Both the position numbers and the translations under genes were made by a program. 60,000 nucleotides of DNA, taken from assembly GCA_963575745.1 (NCBI GenBank), contig CAUYUJ010000958.1:232501-292500 (forward strand), read 5' to 3'. Under the pieces are notes generated by a model that was not told the DNA's origin, made no database searches, and saw only the letters and a program-made list of their open reading frames with translations. Origin of the DNA: Prorocentrum cordatum (lineage: Eukaryota > Sar > Dinophyceae > Prorocentrales > Prorocentraceae). Shown here piece by piece: positions 41,762-53,699 of the stretch. Position 1 is the first letter of the stretch, and every line of letters begins with the position of its first letter.

Positions 41762-42389
41762 CTGCTGATGCTGATGCTGATGATGATGATGATGATGATG
41801 ATGCTGATGCTGATGATGATGATGATGCTGCTGCTGCTGCTGACGACGTTGATGCTGATGATGATGCTAATGCTGATTCTGCTGCTGATGCTGATGCTGA
41901 TGCTGATGCTGATGCTGATGATTGATTATGATTATGATGATGCTGCTGCTGATGATGATGACGATGATGCTGCTGCTGATGATGATGCTGATGCTGATGC
42001 TGATGCTGATGCTGATGCTGATGCTGCTGATGAGGATGATGATTCTGATGATGATGCTGATGATGATGATGATGATGATGATCGTGACGATGATGCTGCT
42101 GATGCTGATTATGGTGGTGATGCTGATGATACGGTTGAAGATGATGAAGCTGATAATGATGATGCTGATGGTGGTGATGATGATTATGATGATGATGCTT
42201 CTGATGATGACGATGATGATGACGTTGATGCTGATGATGCTGCTGCTGATGATGATGCTGCTGCTAATGATGATGATTCTGATGCTGATGCTGATGTTGT
42301 TGTTGTTGTTGTTGATGATGATGCTGCTGATGATGATGATGACGCTGATGCTGATGCTGATGCTGATGCTGATGCTGATGCTGATGATT

Positions 42390-42450
<61 letters not shown>

Positions 42451-42510
42451 CAGTGTTGATGGTGTTGATGGTGTTGATGGTGTTGGTGGTGATGATGATG
42501 ATGATGATGA
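41551..42510. repeat. GAT/GCT triplet array 2 (about 960 bp)
   Basis: It has the same unit mix as the arrays at 33.8 and 50.6 kb, including GATGCT six-base runs near 41890-41920 and 42345-42385. It is followed by a GGA run (42511-42576). Confidence 0.95.
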
Positions 42511-42635
42511 GAGGAGGAGGAGGAGGAGGAGGAGGAGGAAGAACCAGAGGAGGATGAGAAGGAGGAGGAGGAGGAGTAGGACCAGTGTAAACCGAAGCGT
42601 CATCAACGATGTTAGATTAAACCCTCCCTCCACGC
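42511..42635. repeat. (GGA)n run and dispersed repeat T1, copy 1
   Basis: The GGA run leads into a block (42570-42635) whose reverse complement matches 54189-54252, which also borders a pyrimidine CCT run. Confidence 0.8.
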
Positions 42636-42675
42636 TCCCATGCCATAGGCCCCTACAACGATTCAATTCCACTGA

Positions 42676-43756
42676 GGGAACTGCCTCGTTGGAGAACAAC
42701 CGTTTGAAGACCCTGAAGCATGCCACAACCCGTCGTTCGTTTCCCAGCTCGACCCGCTGCCCCCGTTCTTTGCAGACGTGGAGGCCAAGGTGTGCGAGAG
42801 CCTGTTCCGCGGGCCCTCGGGCTGGATGTCCCACCCTTTCAAGGCACTCGCGTCGTTCTCCTTCCTTACGAGCTTGGTCGACGTCCGCTGGTCGTCTGTG
42901 GCGGCCCGGGCTCGCGTGGCGCAGTTCGAGGACTCGGCCAACGGAGGCCTCGGAGTGCAGCAGCGCACCAGGGCGCTTCGAGAGGCTATCAGCCACCCTG
43001 GCAACGCCGCCCTGGCAGTCAGCTTATTGCCCTGGTTGTCCAAGAACTTCCTCGTCTCGCTGGACGACGCCGTGCAACAGGTACGAGCCCGGGAGCGCCA
43101 AGTCCAGGTGGAAGTGTCTCTTCTGCGCCGTGGTGGGCATTCCGTCCAGGAGCGCGTGGGCTGGCAGGCAAGGGCGAGGGAGCTCCTCAGACCGCGTTTT
43201 CGAGGCCCCGGCGACAGCGCACGCCCGAGCCCGCCTGGACCGGTGGCGCTCGCCGACGTTGCCCAGCCACCGAGTCGGCTGATGGCTGAGAACTCTACGT
43301 GCCACGTCGGCCTGGCTGCCGCCGCGCGTGCAAGCGCGCCAAATCCGCACCGCTTTCAATCAGTGGCTGACGAGCCGTCGCATGCAAGGCAATGGCCATT
43401 GCATCTTCGGCTGCAGGGCCGAAAACAGCATCGAACACTACGCTTCTTGCAATTGTGTTCGTGCTTCCTGCGCTCGGAAACTGAACCTGCGCAAGCCGCC
43501 GTCCGCGTGCTTTCTCGACGACTTCCTGGGCATAGCCCCGTATGCTGCGGCCCCGTATGCCGATGCAGCCTCGGCGGCGGCGACCAGAGCCATTGCAGTC
43601 TACGCGTTGTACACGACACACAACGCCGTTAGGCACGGCGCGGGCTCGGCAGCGTGCGATGACCTGTTTAATAGATTTCTGCGCGAGGCCACCCGTGGAC
43701 ATGGGAAAGCCATGAGCCTGGTTGCCTCCCTTTTCAAGCGGCCGCGTCCCGGGTAA
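42676..43756 (+). pseudogene. Element F: C-terminal part of a non-LTR retrotransposon ORF
   Basis: Frame 1 (to about 43200) reads from NCLVGEQPFEDPEACHNPSF through FRGPSGWMSHPFKALASFSF to SLLPWLSKNFLVSLDDAVQQ. After a shift, frame 2 has one TGA (43280-43282), then LRTLRATSAWLPPRVQARQI, FNQWLTSRRMQG and CIFGCRAENSIEHYASC, a C-x3-C...H-x3-C finger, then a Leu-rich tail ending at TAA. The Ile-Glu-His-Tyr finger and the Trp-containing helices fit the region after RT in a LINE lineage known to me from dinoflagellate sequences. No RT is present: the GAT array lies where it should be. Confidence 0.65.
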
Positions 43757-44215
43757 ATTCGGGTTGCAGGATCCCTTCCTCTTTCCCTTCCTCCTCCTCC
43801 CTCCTCCTCTCCCCCTCCTCCCGCTCGCTGTTGTGTTCGCCGGGCGAGTCGAGCGTAACGGTCTGGACCGTTTCGGTGAAGTTTGTGTCTTAAGTGCTCC
43901 AGCGAATAATTGCCCGAATTTCCGCCCCTTCGACGGGGCCGGCGGCGCGCTCCAGCCAAGGCGCCCATAGAGGGTGGCAGAGGCCGCAACAGAGGCCGAG
44001 GAGAAAAGACAGGCTAGCATCGAGGTCGCTCCGCCGTTTTACTCTGAACCGTGAGTCTGTGGGTGGTGGACTCCCTGCGTTTGGGGTGTTTCAGTTGATT
44101 TTCCGGAGACTGGGGTGCCTCCCCTGTCGTCCTCGTCGTCCTCGTCGTCCTCGTCGTCTTCGCTTGTCTTCCCCTTCTCTCGCCCTTCCTCTCCTCCTCG
44201 CGGGCGCCTGCGCGC
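43757..44215. other. Spacer, nothing recognised
   Basis: Short TCC and TCG runs near 43790 and 44125-44165. Confidence 0.35.
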
Positions 44216-44219
44216 GACC

Positions 44220-44312
44220 ATCAAATCGTCTGGGGCGGCCCCGTGCCAGCGATCCATAAATCGTCTGTTGCGGCCCCGTGCCAGCGATCAATCAATCGTC
44301 TGGTGCGTCTCC
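44220..44312. repeat. Tandem repeat, 43-46 bp unit
   Basis: AATCGTCTGGGGCGGCCCCG and GTGCCAGCGATCCATA repeat twice, with a third start at 44297. Confidence 0.85.
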
Positions 44313-44483
44313 CCCCCCCCCACCTGGGGCCGTCCCCTTGCTGTGGGCAGTGTGGCTCGCGAGACCCCGGGTGCCCGCTTGCGGGTGCCTGGGGACTCGT
44401 GTGCTGCTTGGCCGCGGCTCGATGCTGCGCCAGCTCCCCCCCTGTTCTCTCCCGTCGCTGCTGCTTGCTGTCGGACTGGTTTC

Positions 44484-44633
44484 GGGGGCCACATGCGAAC
44501 CCTACCCCTACCCCCCACGATTTTTGAGGGGTGGGGTGGGGTTCACTTCGCTCGGGAGCTCCCGAACGAAGTGAACCCCACCCTCCCCCTCAGAAATCGT
44601 GGGGGGTAGGGGTATGGTTGGCATGTGGCCACC
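44484..44633. repeat. 150-bp near-perfect palindrome, no spacer
   Basis: The centre lies between 44558 and 44559 in TCGGGAGCTCCCGA. Of 75 arm positions, 68 pair exactly by my count. Unpaired or wobble positions are 44551/66, 44533/84, 44532/85, 44524/93, 44502/44615, 44497/44620 and 44486/44631. The arms carry ACCCTACCCCTACCCCCCACG. No coding capacity. Confidence 0.95.
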
Positions 44634-45625
44634 TAATCTTTTCTCTTGGGTTTAAAGCAAAGATTTTGCCTACGCGTCTCGCGCGGCCTGGCTGGCCTGT
44701 GCGTCCCCGTCTCGTCCGCCGCCGCCGCCTCTCGTCCCCGCTCCCCCCCGAGTTCTGCCGCCTGGAGTTGCACATCTGGCCCGCGGGTGTCACGGCCAGT
44801 GCCTACGAACCCGCCGATGCTGCTCGTCAAGGAGTGGCATGCGTCTCGTGCGCGGCCCAGGGGATGCCACAGCGTCTGCCACTTTGCGGGCGGGTTGGGG
44901 CCTCCGCGTTTTCATGGGTGACCTTCAGGGTCTTTGCCACCGAATGCCGTTGTTTCAGGTCGGCGCACTCTTCTGGCTCTAGTGCTCCTCACCATTAGGT
45001 CGTTGTTTTTGTTTTGCGGGCCTAGTCACCCCTCAGCTTGCTTCTCCTCCCATCTTTGCGTTCATGCTTTATCTTGCTGTCGCCTGACTGCTCCGTGCTC
45101 GAGGGCGTTTACGTTTGCGTGGTAACTCACGGAGCTTCGACGTGCGCCGTGTTTGAGCCCCGCTTTGGGGCATTGAGTTTCCCCTCTTCCCATTTCTCCT
45201 CCTCTTTCCCCCTCATCCTCTCCCTCGGGTTTGTGTGTGTGGGTCTGTCCCCTCACGCTTGGTGAGGAAGAACACGTCTTTCACATGCAACCGCTTTTTC
45301 TGTATCCTGCCACTCGGGCCTCATCCTGATCTCTTTTAAATGGGCTTCATGTGGGTGGCGGCATCCGCGTTTCGGCGACGTAGGATGTTGACGCAGGTGG
45401 TCCGCTCCATCTTCTCCCTCCAAAAAGATCTTTTCGGTCATCCAGCGCCATGGATCATCTGGCTGTTGCGTCTTGGCGATCCTGCATCGTGCCAGAACCC
45501 CATTCCTGCGACGTCAACACCGCAAACCAACGTAACTGTTGTCTGAGGCCTTCCAAAGCACAATTTCTGGTACGCTGATCATGGAACTCCGTGAGACTCG
45601 TGCACATATGAATAACGAATGTACG
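44634..45625. other. Mixed stretch, no gene recognised
   Basis: Several 60-150 codon frames overlap without domains. Confidence 0.35.
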
Positions 45626-46035
45626 CGGCGGAGGAGTAGGCGGAGGAGGATGATGAGAGGGGGAGGAGGAGGAGGACGAGGGGGAGGGGGAGTAGGAGGA
45701 GCAGGATGAGGAGGAGGAGGAGGAGGAGGAGGACGAGGAGGATGAGGCGGATGAGGATGCGGAGGAGGATGAGGATGAGGAGGAACGAGAGTTGGAGAGA
45801 GTGAGGAGGAAGGGAGGAGTGAGACGGAAGACGGGTTTGCGGATGACGAGGAAAGAGGGATCGGGGATATGTAGGGAGGAGCGTTCGGGGAACATCTTGG
45901 CGTGATTATGAGGGGGGCAGGGCGGAGGAGGGAGTAGAGAGGCGGAGGAGGATGAGGAGGAGAACAGATAGCAGGGAGCAGGGACGACCAGGGAGGAGGG
46001 GGCGGCGAAGGAGGAGGATGAGGAGTATGGGGATG
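45626..46035. repeat. (GGA)n-rich array, degenerate
   Basis: GGAGGA blocks with GATGAG and GGGAG variants. A purer core lies at 45700-45790. Confidence 0.85.
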
Positions 46036-46319
46036 CTTAATGGAGGATGGAGGATGGACGATCGAGGAGGATGGATGCCGGAGGAACGAGGGAGGGATGG
46101 ATACGCGAGGTGGAAGGGGTGAGGGAGATGGGGAACGAAAAGAAAGACGCCCAGCCGCTGCCGTCAGACGCACTTCATCGACGCCCCGCCGAGCATCATC
46201 AACTCCCTCATCTGCATGGCCATGGGGCAGGTGCCCCTCCCCCCGCTGCGCCAGCGCCGCTTCCTGGCCCTCCCTCTCGAGCGTCACCGCCTCCGCGCGA
46301 GGGCGCGTCTGTGGGGAGA
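46036..46319. other. Spacer, nothing recognised
   Basis: ATGGAGGATGGAGGATGG repeats at 46040-46075, then mixed sequence. Confidence 0.35.
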
Positions 46320-46433
46320 CTCGTTGTCCTCGTCGTTGCCGCCGCCGCCACCGTTGTCGGTCGTCGTCGTCGTTGTCGTCGTCGTCGTCGTCGGTCGTCG
46401 TCGGTCGTCGTCGGTCGTCGTCGGTCGTCGTCG

Positions 46434-46470
<37 letters not shown>

Positions 46471-46482
46471 TCGTCGTCGTCT
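46320..46482. repeat. (GTC)n array with TCGGTCGTCG units
   Basis: It contains four 11-12 bp GGTCGTCGTCG units between 46390 and 46440, flanked by pure GTC. Confidence 0.9.
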
Positions 46483-46855
46483 TCGCCACGACCGTTACAC
46501 GTAGCCGCCATCGTCGTCGTCGTCGCTGTCGCCGCCCCTCTCGGGAGCCTCCAAGGACTTCCACGGGCTTCGGCAGACCCCAGGGGCCATCAGATCAACG
46601 TGAAAAGGGGGTGGCGGGGGCTGGGGTCGCGATCCCACGGATTAGGTTATCCCATGGCTACGTTCCGCGCGGGGCCTGCGCGCAAAGCCGCACTGTATCC
46701 GCCGGGGCGCGGCCGAGTAGTCTGGACCGCGAGGCCGTGGGCATGGACATGTCTCCCGCCCACGAAATGTGTCCGCACGCGTGAGGTCACCTTGTCTTTG
46801 TCGCTCATCCGACGCCTCCCTAGGGAGGGGGGCGCGAGGGGACGATACGGCACAA
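46483..46855. other. Spacer, nothing recognised
   Basis: A further TCG run lies at 46508-46530. There is no supported gene. Confidence 0.35.
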
Positions 46856-48535
46856 CCACACGCATACCCACACACACACACACCGCACGCACGCACGCAC
46901 GCGCGCACGCACGAACGCACGCACGCATGCGCGCACGCAAGCACGCACGCATACGCACACACGCACACGCACGCACTGACGCACGCACGCACACACACAC
47001 ACACCCACGCACGCGAGCGCGCACACACAACACACACAACACACACCACACCCAACACACAGCACACACACCACACACAGCACACAACACACACACACCA
47101 CACAGCACACACAACACAGTCCACACACGCGCGTGCGCACACGCAACACGCAACACACACACCACACACAGCACACAACACACACACACACCACACAGCA
47201 CACACAACACAGTCCGCACGCGCGCGCACACGCAACACACACCACACACCCCACCCAACACACACAACACACACCACACACAGCACACAACGCACACAAC
47301 ACACAGCACACACAGCACACACCACATACACAACTCCCACAACACACGCACCACACAACACACAACACACAATACACAACACGGACAACACACAACACAC
47401 ACCACACACAACACATACAACACACACACACACACACTACACACAATACACACAACACACACCACATAACACACACACATACAACACCCACACGCACACA
47501 TGCACGCACGCACGCACGCGCGCACACGCGTCCACACACGCACGCACGCACGCACGAACGCACGCACGCACGCACGCACGCACACACACACCCGCACACA
47601 CACACAACACCACACCACACACCACAACACAACACAGCACACCCACCACAAACACCACAACACACCGCACCACACCATACCACAACACAACACACCATAC
47701 CACACCACACCACAACACACCACACCACACTACAATCCAACACAATACAATGCGATACAACCCAACACAGCAAAACCCAACGCAATCCACCACACCGCAC
47801 AACACACACACCACACACCGCACACACAGCACACACCACATAACCATACACGCACGCACGCACACACGCACACACCACACAGCACACAAACGCACACACA
47901 CACGCCTGCACACACACACACGCACGCACACACACACACCCACCCACACACACAGACACACGCACACACGCACACACCCACGGACACACCCACACACCCA
48001 CACACACCCACACACACCCACACACACCCACACACCCCCACGCACCCCCACACACGCCCACACACCCACAAACACATCTACACACAACCATAAGCATCCA
48101 CACACGCCCACACACCCACACACACACCCACATACACCCACACCACACCCATCCACACCACACACCCACACCCACCCACACCCACCCACACACACCCTCA
48201 CACACCCGCACACACCCACACCCACCCACAGCCACCCACAACCACCCACACCCACCCACCCACCCACACCCACCCACCCACCCACCCACCCACAGCCACC
48301 CACATTACCCACCCCACACCGACCCACAACACCCAACCCCACCCACCCACACCCACCCACACCCCACCCACACGCACACACACCCCCCCCACCCACACCC
48401 ACACACACCCACCACACCCACACCCACACACACCACACACCCACACCCATCCACACCCACCGACACCACCCACACCCGCCCACACCAACCCACACCCACC
48501 CACACCCACCCACACACACCCACACCCCAGGCCGC
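46856..48535. repeat. CA-type array: CACACG, ACACAC, CACACCC (about 1.7 kb)
   Basis: It passes through CACG (to 47030), ACACAAC/ACACACC (to 47480), CACG again (47500-47590), ACCACAC (47600-47850), CACACCCA (47930-48530). Long Thr/His ORFs (plus) and Val/Cys/Gly ORFs (minus) are artefacts. Confidence 0.95.
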
Positions 48536-48539
48536 AGTA

Positions 48540-48790
48540 GCTGCGTTCGCTCGGGGTACCTGCATTTGATTCGGCACACCCCTCACACGTTTCGTGGCCC
48601 CCAGAAGGCCCCAATGTCTGCCTTCTCGTGGCGTGCCCGCCCCCGATTCGGCACACCCCTCACACGTTTCGTGCCCCCATAGGAAGCTCCACCGAAGGCC
48701 GCATTGGCTGTGTTCGCATGGCAGCACCGCCCCCGATTCGGCACACCTCTCATTCGTTCCTTGGCCCAAATTGAGAGCTGCCGCTCTTCG
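48540..48790. repeat. Satellite family RB, array 2
   Basis: Three units of GATTCGGCACACCCCTCACA, CGTTTCGTG.CCCC and GAAGGCC, matching 4.9 and 56.8 kb. Confidence 0.85.
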
Positions 48791-48883
48791 TTCCACCTGC
48801 CGTCCGGTACTCGCATCCGCACATGGTCGGGGTCTTCGCCAGGACGATTCCCAACCGTCCTGTGGTGTTGGGTCTTCGTTGTG

Positions 48884-48974
48884 AAGAGAGAGGGAGAGAG
48901 AGAGAGAGAGAAAAGAAGAGAGAGAGAGAGAGAGAGAAACAGAGACAGAGAGAAAGAGAGAGCGAGAGAGAGAG
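48884..48974. repeat. (GA)n array
   Basis: A GAGAGA run with AAAGA and CAGAGACAGA interruptions, purine-only on the plus strand. Confidence 0.95.
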
Positions 48975-49320
48975 CGTTCGCCCCGCGTTCCTCACTCACT
49001 CCTTCCTCTTCCCTCTTCCCATCACTGCCTCTGCCCCGCTCCGCGTGCCAATTCTTGGCGCTTCGTGTATCCCCGCCAGACACGATCGCCAGGTGAGTTG
49101 CCTTCATGAGGCCAGCGTAGAAGCATACAGTGCGACAGCCGCCTTGGATGCCTTTCGGGGGTGCGGTGAAGGCGGGAACATTTGAGTCGTCAAAAAGTAC
49201 GTTGAGCAGTCTTTGGCAAATGTTGACCTGCCACGGTTATGTCATCGGGGAGGGGCTCCTGCACCACCATGCTGCCAATTCTTTTTCGAATGGGTGTAGC
49301 AAGATTATATTGGCCCGACT
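48975..49320. other. Spacer, nothing recognised
   Basis: Ordinary mixed sequence. A minus-strand frame (about 49320-49190) has normal composition but no domain. Confidence 0.35.
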
Positions 49321-49565
49321 GGGAGAGGAGGAAGCGGATGAGGAGGATGAGGAGGCGGAGGGGGAGGGGGAGGCGGAGGATGCATGCGGCCGTTGATGTG
49401 TCACTGTTTGCCTGTTGCCTTAGACATGTCGCGTTTTGGGCGACAGGGCTCATCAAAATGAAGTGTGGGTCGAGTTGCCTTGATGAGGGCAGAGGAGGAG
49501 GAGCAGGAGGAGGAGGAGGAGGAGGCAGGAGGAGGGAGGGGGGAGGGAGGTGGGAGGAGGGGAGA
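49321..49565. repeat. Two (GGA)n-rich runs
   Basis: GGAGGAAGCGGATGAGGAGG-type at 49321-49382 and purer GGA at 49494-49565, with 110 bp of unrelated sequence between. Confidence 0.85.
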
Positions 49566-49654
49566 ACATCGCACTCTATTCTCAGCGCTACCCTTGCGCG
49601 GTGTTTAGCTGTCTGCAGCAGATCCTCACCCACATGCTCCTTCTACCTGTCCTG

Positions 49655-49982
49655 TGCACGCAGGCTCTGTGGTGTGCACCAGCGCTGTGTTGCACGCGGA
49701 TGCTGTGGTGTACACAGGCGTTGTGGTGTACACACGCCCTGCGGTGCACGCAGGCACTGTGGTGTACAGTGGCGCTGTGTTGCAGACGGCTGCTGCGGTG
49801 TACGGTGTACACATTCGCTGTGGTGTACACAGGCGCTGTGGTGCACGCAAGCATTGTGGTGTACACAGGCGCTGCATTGCACACGGCTGTTGCGGTGTAC
49901 ACAGGCGCTGTGGTGAGCACGCGCGCTGTGGTGCTGTGGTGCACGCGAGCACGGTGGTGTACACAAGCGCTGCGGTGCAGTT
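49655..49982. repeat. 18-bp minisatellite, about 17 copies
   Basis: Consensus GTGTACACAGGCGCTGTG with variants (GTGCACGCAGGCACTGTG, TTGCAGACGGCTGCTGCG). Because 18 is divisible by 3, frames stay open and give hexapeptides such as CTQALW and VYTGAV. Confidence 0.95.
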
Positions 49983-50590
49983 TGTCATCGGCATGCTGCT
50001 CCTACTTGGCCTCGGTCATGCCTAGGCATTCCCAGACGCCGCCTGCACGGAACGTGACGTCGTCTGGGAGGGGGGTGTGGCGGGGCCAGTGTCGGCCTCT
50101 TTCGCGGAACATATACAAACAGGCTCCAGCATCCGGTTTCGGGCTTCGGGGACGCCAGAACACGACCCCAAGGAAGCCAGCAGGCTGAACAGAAACATGA
50201 CGCCGAGGTCTGGTCTGCATCGGGCGTTTAACCAGTGCAGCGGTGGCCAGAGGCAGAGCGCGTCCGAGTGGGCGCGAGCAACCCAGAGGAGACGGAGCAA
50301 CAGGCCAGAGGGGTTGAGAGGCATCGGGGCCTACATTTTGCACTGTCGACCTCCCGACCGGTCGCATGGGCACGGAGCGTGGAGCGCTCGCACCTGATGT
50401 TATACCCTGCACTGGACTCGCTGCGCGGCGCCGCGAAAAAAGGGTTGCGAGAGCGTGCCAGCCTCGCCTCCTCCTCTGGCCCTCCGGGTCGTTGAGCTGC
50501 CGTCCAGGAGGACACGATGCCGCTGTGGGAGGGCTCCACAGACATAGCAAAGCTGTTCATGAAGGCGCCGCCGCCGCTCTCGGGCCCGCG
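49983..50590. other. Spacer, nothing recognised
   Basis: Ordinary composition. The frame 50235-50495 is open without a domain. Confidence 0.35.
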
Positions 50591-50624
50591 GAGGATGACG
50601 ATGACGACGGCGATGACAACGGTC

Positions 50625-50666
<42 letters not shown>

Positions 50667-50976
50667 GTGGTAGCCATGGTTTTGATGGTTATGGCGATGA
50701 TGCCGATGATGACGATGACAGTGATTTTGCTATTGATAGTGGTAATGGTGATGCAGATTATGGTGTTGGTGATGATGGTGATGATGGTTGTGTTACTGCT
50801 GCTGAAGCGACAGCTCGCGCAAGTCTTGGTCACGTGTGCGTGCGGAGGGGCGCTCACGCATGGCCAGCCCAGGGCCTCGCCTGGAGGGCCTCACACAGCC
50901 CCGCGGGGACACTCCCTAGCGATGATGCTAATGATGATGATGCCGCTGCTGATGATGATGATGACGATGGTGATGG

Positions 50977-51020
<44 letters not shown>

Positions 51021-52226
51021 GTGATGACGATGCTGATGATGATGATTATATGATCTTGATGCTGCTGATGATGCTGATGATGCTGATGCTGATGCCGATG
51101 ATGACGATGACGATGGTGATGGTGATGGTCATGATGGCGATGGTGATGATGATGATGCCGACGATGATGATGTTTATGATGATGATGATGCTGATGATGA
51201 TGATGATACTGATGCTAATGCTGATGCTGCTGACGATGATGATGATGCTGATGAGTATGATGCTGATAATGCTGCTGTTGATGATGCTGATGATGATGAG
51301 GAGGATGCTGATTATGAAGACGATGCTGATGATGATGCTGATGGTGCTGATGATACTGATGATGCTGCTTATATCGATGACGACAATGGTGCCGATGCTG
51401 AGGCTGAGGCTGAGGATGATAATCATGATGATGATGTTGATGAGGCTGCTGATGCTAATGATGATGATAGTGACGACCATGCTGAGGATCATGATGATGC
51501 TGATGATGCTGCTGATGATGATAATGCTGCTGATGCTGATGATGAGTCTCATGATGCTGATGATGCTGATGCTGCTGCTGATGATGATGATGGTGTTGCT
51601 GTTGCTGATGATGATACTGCTCTTGTTGATGATGGTTCTGCCGATGGAGGTAATGATGACGACCATGATGATGCTGATGATGATGACGATGTTGATGCTG
51701 ATGATGCTGCTGACGATGCTGATGATGATGCTAATGATGCTGATGATGCTGATGAGGATGATGATGCTGTTAATGATGCTGCTGATGCTGATGCTGATGA
51801 TGCTGATGATCATGATCATGCTGATGATGATGCTGATGCTGCTGATGATGGTGATGTTGATGATGCTGCTGATGATGCTGAAGCTGATGATGATGCTGCT
51901 GATGCTGATGATGCTGCTTCTGATGATGATGATGCCGATTCTGATGCTGATGCTGCTGATGCCGAGGTTGATGCTGATGCTGCTGCTGATGATGATAGTG
52001 TTGATGGTGTTGATGGTGTTGGTGATGATGGTGATGACGATTATGATGTTGATGCTGATACTGCTGCTGACGATGCTGATGATGCTGCTGATGACGTTGA
52101 TGATGATGCTGATGCTGCTGCTGCTGCTACTGATGCTATTTATGATACTGATGTTGATGATGATGGTGATGATGCTGATGATGCTGATGCTGCTGCTGCT
52201 GCTGATGATGATGATGATGCTGATGC

Positions 52227-52291
<65 letters not shown>

Positions 52292-52392
52292 GATGCTGAT
52301 GATGCTGCTGATGCTGATGCTGATGCTGCTGCGGCTGCTGATGATGATGATGATGATGATGATGACGTTGATGATGATGATGATGCTGCTGC

Positions 52393-52423
<31 letters not shown>

Positions 52424-52745
52424 GATACGCATGACGATGATGCTGATACTGCTGATGATGATGCTGATGAATATTATGATGCTGATGATGCTGGTGATGA
52501 TGTTGCTGATGCGGATGCCGATGCTGATGCCGATGCTGATGCTGCTGCTGATGATGATGCTGCTGCTGGCTGGCTGTCTGGCTTGCTGGCGGGAGGTGAT
52601 AGGACGACGACGACGATGACGACGACGATGCACACTGCTGCTGCTGCTGCTGCTGATGGTGGAACCCATATGATGACTATCACGAGGACTATCACGATGA
52701 TGCTGATACTGATGATGGCGCTGATGTTTGTGGTGGTGATGGTTA
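50591..52745. repeat. GAT/GCT triplet array 3 (about 2.1 kb)
   Basis: GAT with GCT, GTT, GGT and GAC variants, interrupted at about 50796-50925 by unrelated sequence. A single 804-codon open frame (50366-52780) runs through it, passing from Asp/Ala to Met/Leu phase near 51045 and back near 52272. It is an artefact of a TGA-free phase. Confidence 0.95.
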
Positions 52746-52857
52746 AGGCGACGACGAGGAGGGAGAGGTTGAGGAGCTGAGGAGAAGCTCAGGAGAAGGG
52801 GGAGGAGGAGGAGGAGGAGGAGGAGGAGGAGGAGGAGGAGGAGGAGGAGGAGGAACT
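52746..52857. repeat. (GGA)n array
   Basis: Directly follows the GAT array, as at 34.50 and 42.51 kb. Confidence 0.95.
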
Positions 52858-53447
52858 GTCGCTGCCCTCGCTCCCCCCAATCTCTGGCGCCCTGATGCTC
52901 TCAGTCCGCGGGGCTCCAGAGCGGGGCCTCCGAGGCCTTTGGCTCTTCGGCCTGGGGTCCCCAGACGCCCCGCCCCTCTTCCCTGCGGCTGCATTCTCGC
53001 CCTGCGTATGTCGGGGCCGACCAAGAGGGGGATGATGTCTACGGGGCAAGCTCTGTGCTCAAGGTTTGGAGGGTGGCCCCAAGGTATAGGGATCGGCTTG
53101 CATTCCCCTGTGGGCCCTTTATTCGCAAAGGCCTGGAGGTCGTGGCCGGTGCCTGGAAAGGCTTGTGTCCCACTCGTCGTGTAGAGGCCTTGCTGGATAA
53201 GTCGGGTCCACTTTCCAGGCCAGAGCCTCCCGACTGCCAGGGCCTCCAGTGATGCTGCGGTGGTGCGTACTCGTCTTTCGGCCGTGGGGGCGGCCCCCTC
53301 CCACGAGCAACGGATGTCAGTGCTGACCGAGCGAAGTAGATTCAAGGAGCAGGCCAGAGCTTCCCGCCTTCTCGATCAACGATGCGGAGAGTGATCTGCT
53401 CTACTAGCGTTTGCTGGTAGTCGTCTCAGTGTAATGCGCTCCCCTTT
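52858..53447. other. Spacer, no gene recognised
   Basis: A fragment with ordinary composition (AFPCGPFIRKGLEVVAGAW, about 53100-53160) cannot be assigned. Confidence 0.35.
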
Positions 53448-53526
53448 GTTCATTCAATTCCATTCCGTTCCGTTCCATTCCGTTCTATTCCATTCCATTC
53501 CATTCCAATCCATTCCATTCCATTCA
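53448..53526. repeat. (ATTCC)n pentamer array
   Basis: CATTC/ATTCC/GTTCC units, about 15 copies. Confidence 0.95.
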
Positions 53527-53699
53527 TCCTCTCTCCTCCTTCATCTCCTCACTCTCGTCCTCGTCGCCCCCCTCCTCCATTTCTTTTCCCGGTAAATCAC
53601 TCCTCCCTGCCGCGCCCCGAGACCTGTCGGTAGGGCGGACCTAGCGTTTCGCCTGAGACGTCCTCACCTTTTGTGATCCTGAAGCTGGGCATCTTTGCA
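53527..53699. other. Spacer, nothing recognised
   Basis: Pyrimidine-rich, then mixed. Confidence 0.3.

Noticed and set aside
46216-48682. Several long Thr/His-rich (plus) and Val/Cys/Gly-rich (minus) ORFs
   Set aside because: They are translations of CA-type simple repeat in different phases.
50366-52780. 804-codon open frame of Asp/Ala and Met/Leu
   Set aside because: It is the TGA-free reading of a GAT/GCT array. The amino acids change only when the triplet phase slips, and there is no domain or start context.
53448-53526. ATTCC array as human satellite contamination
   Set aside because: Only about 80 bp, irregular, and embedded in sequence like the rest of the window; simple pentamers arise repeatedly.
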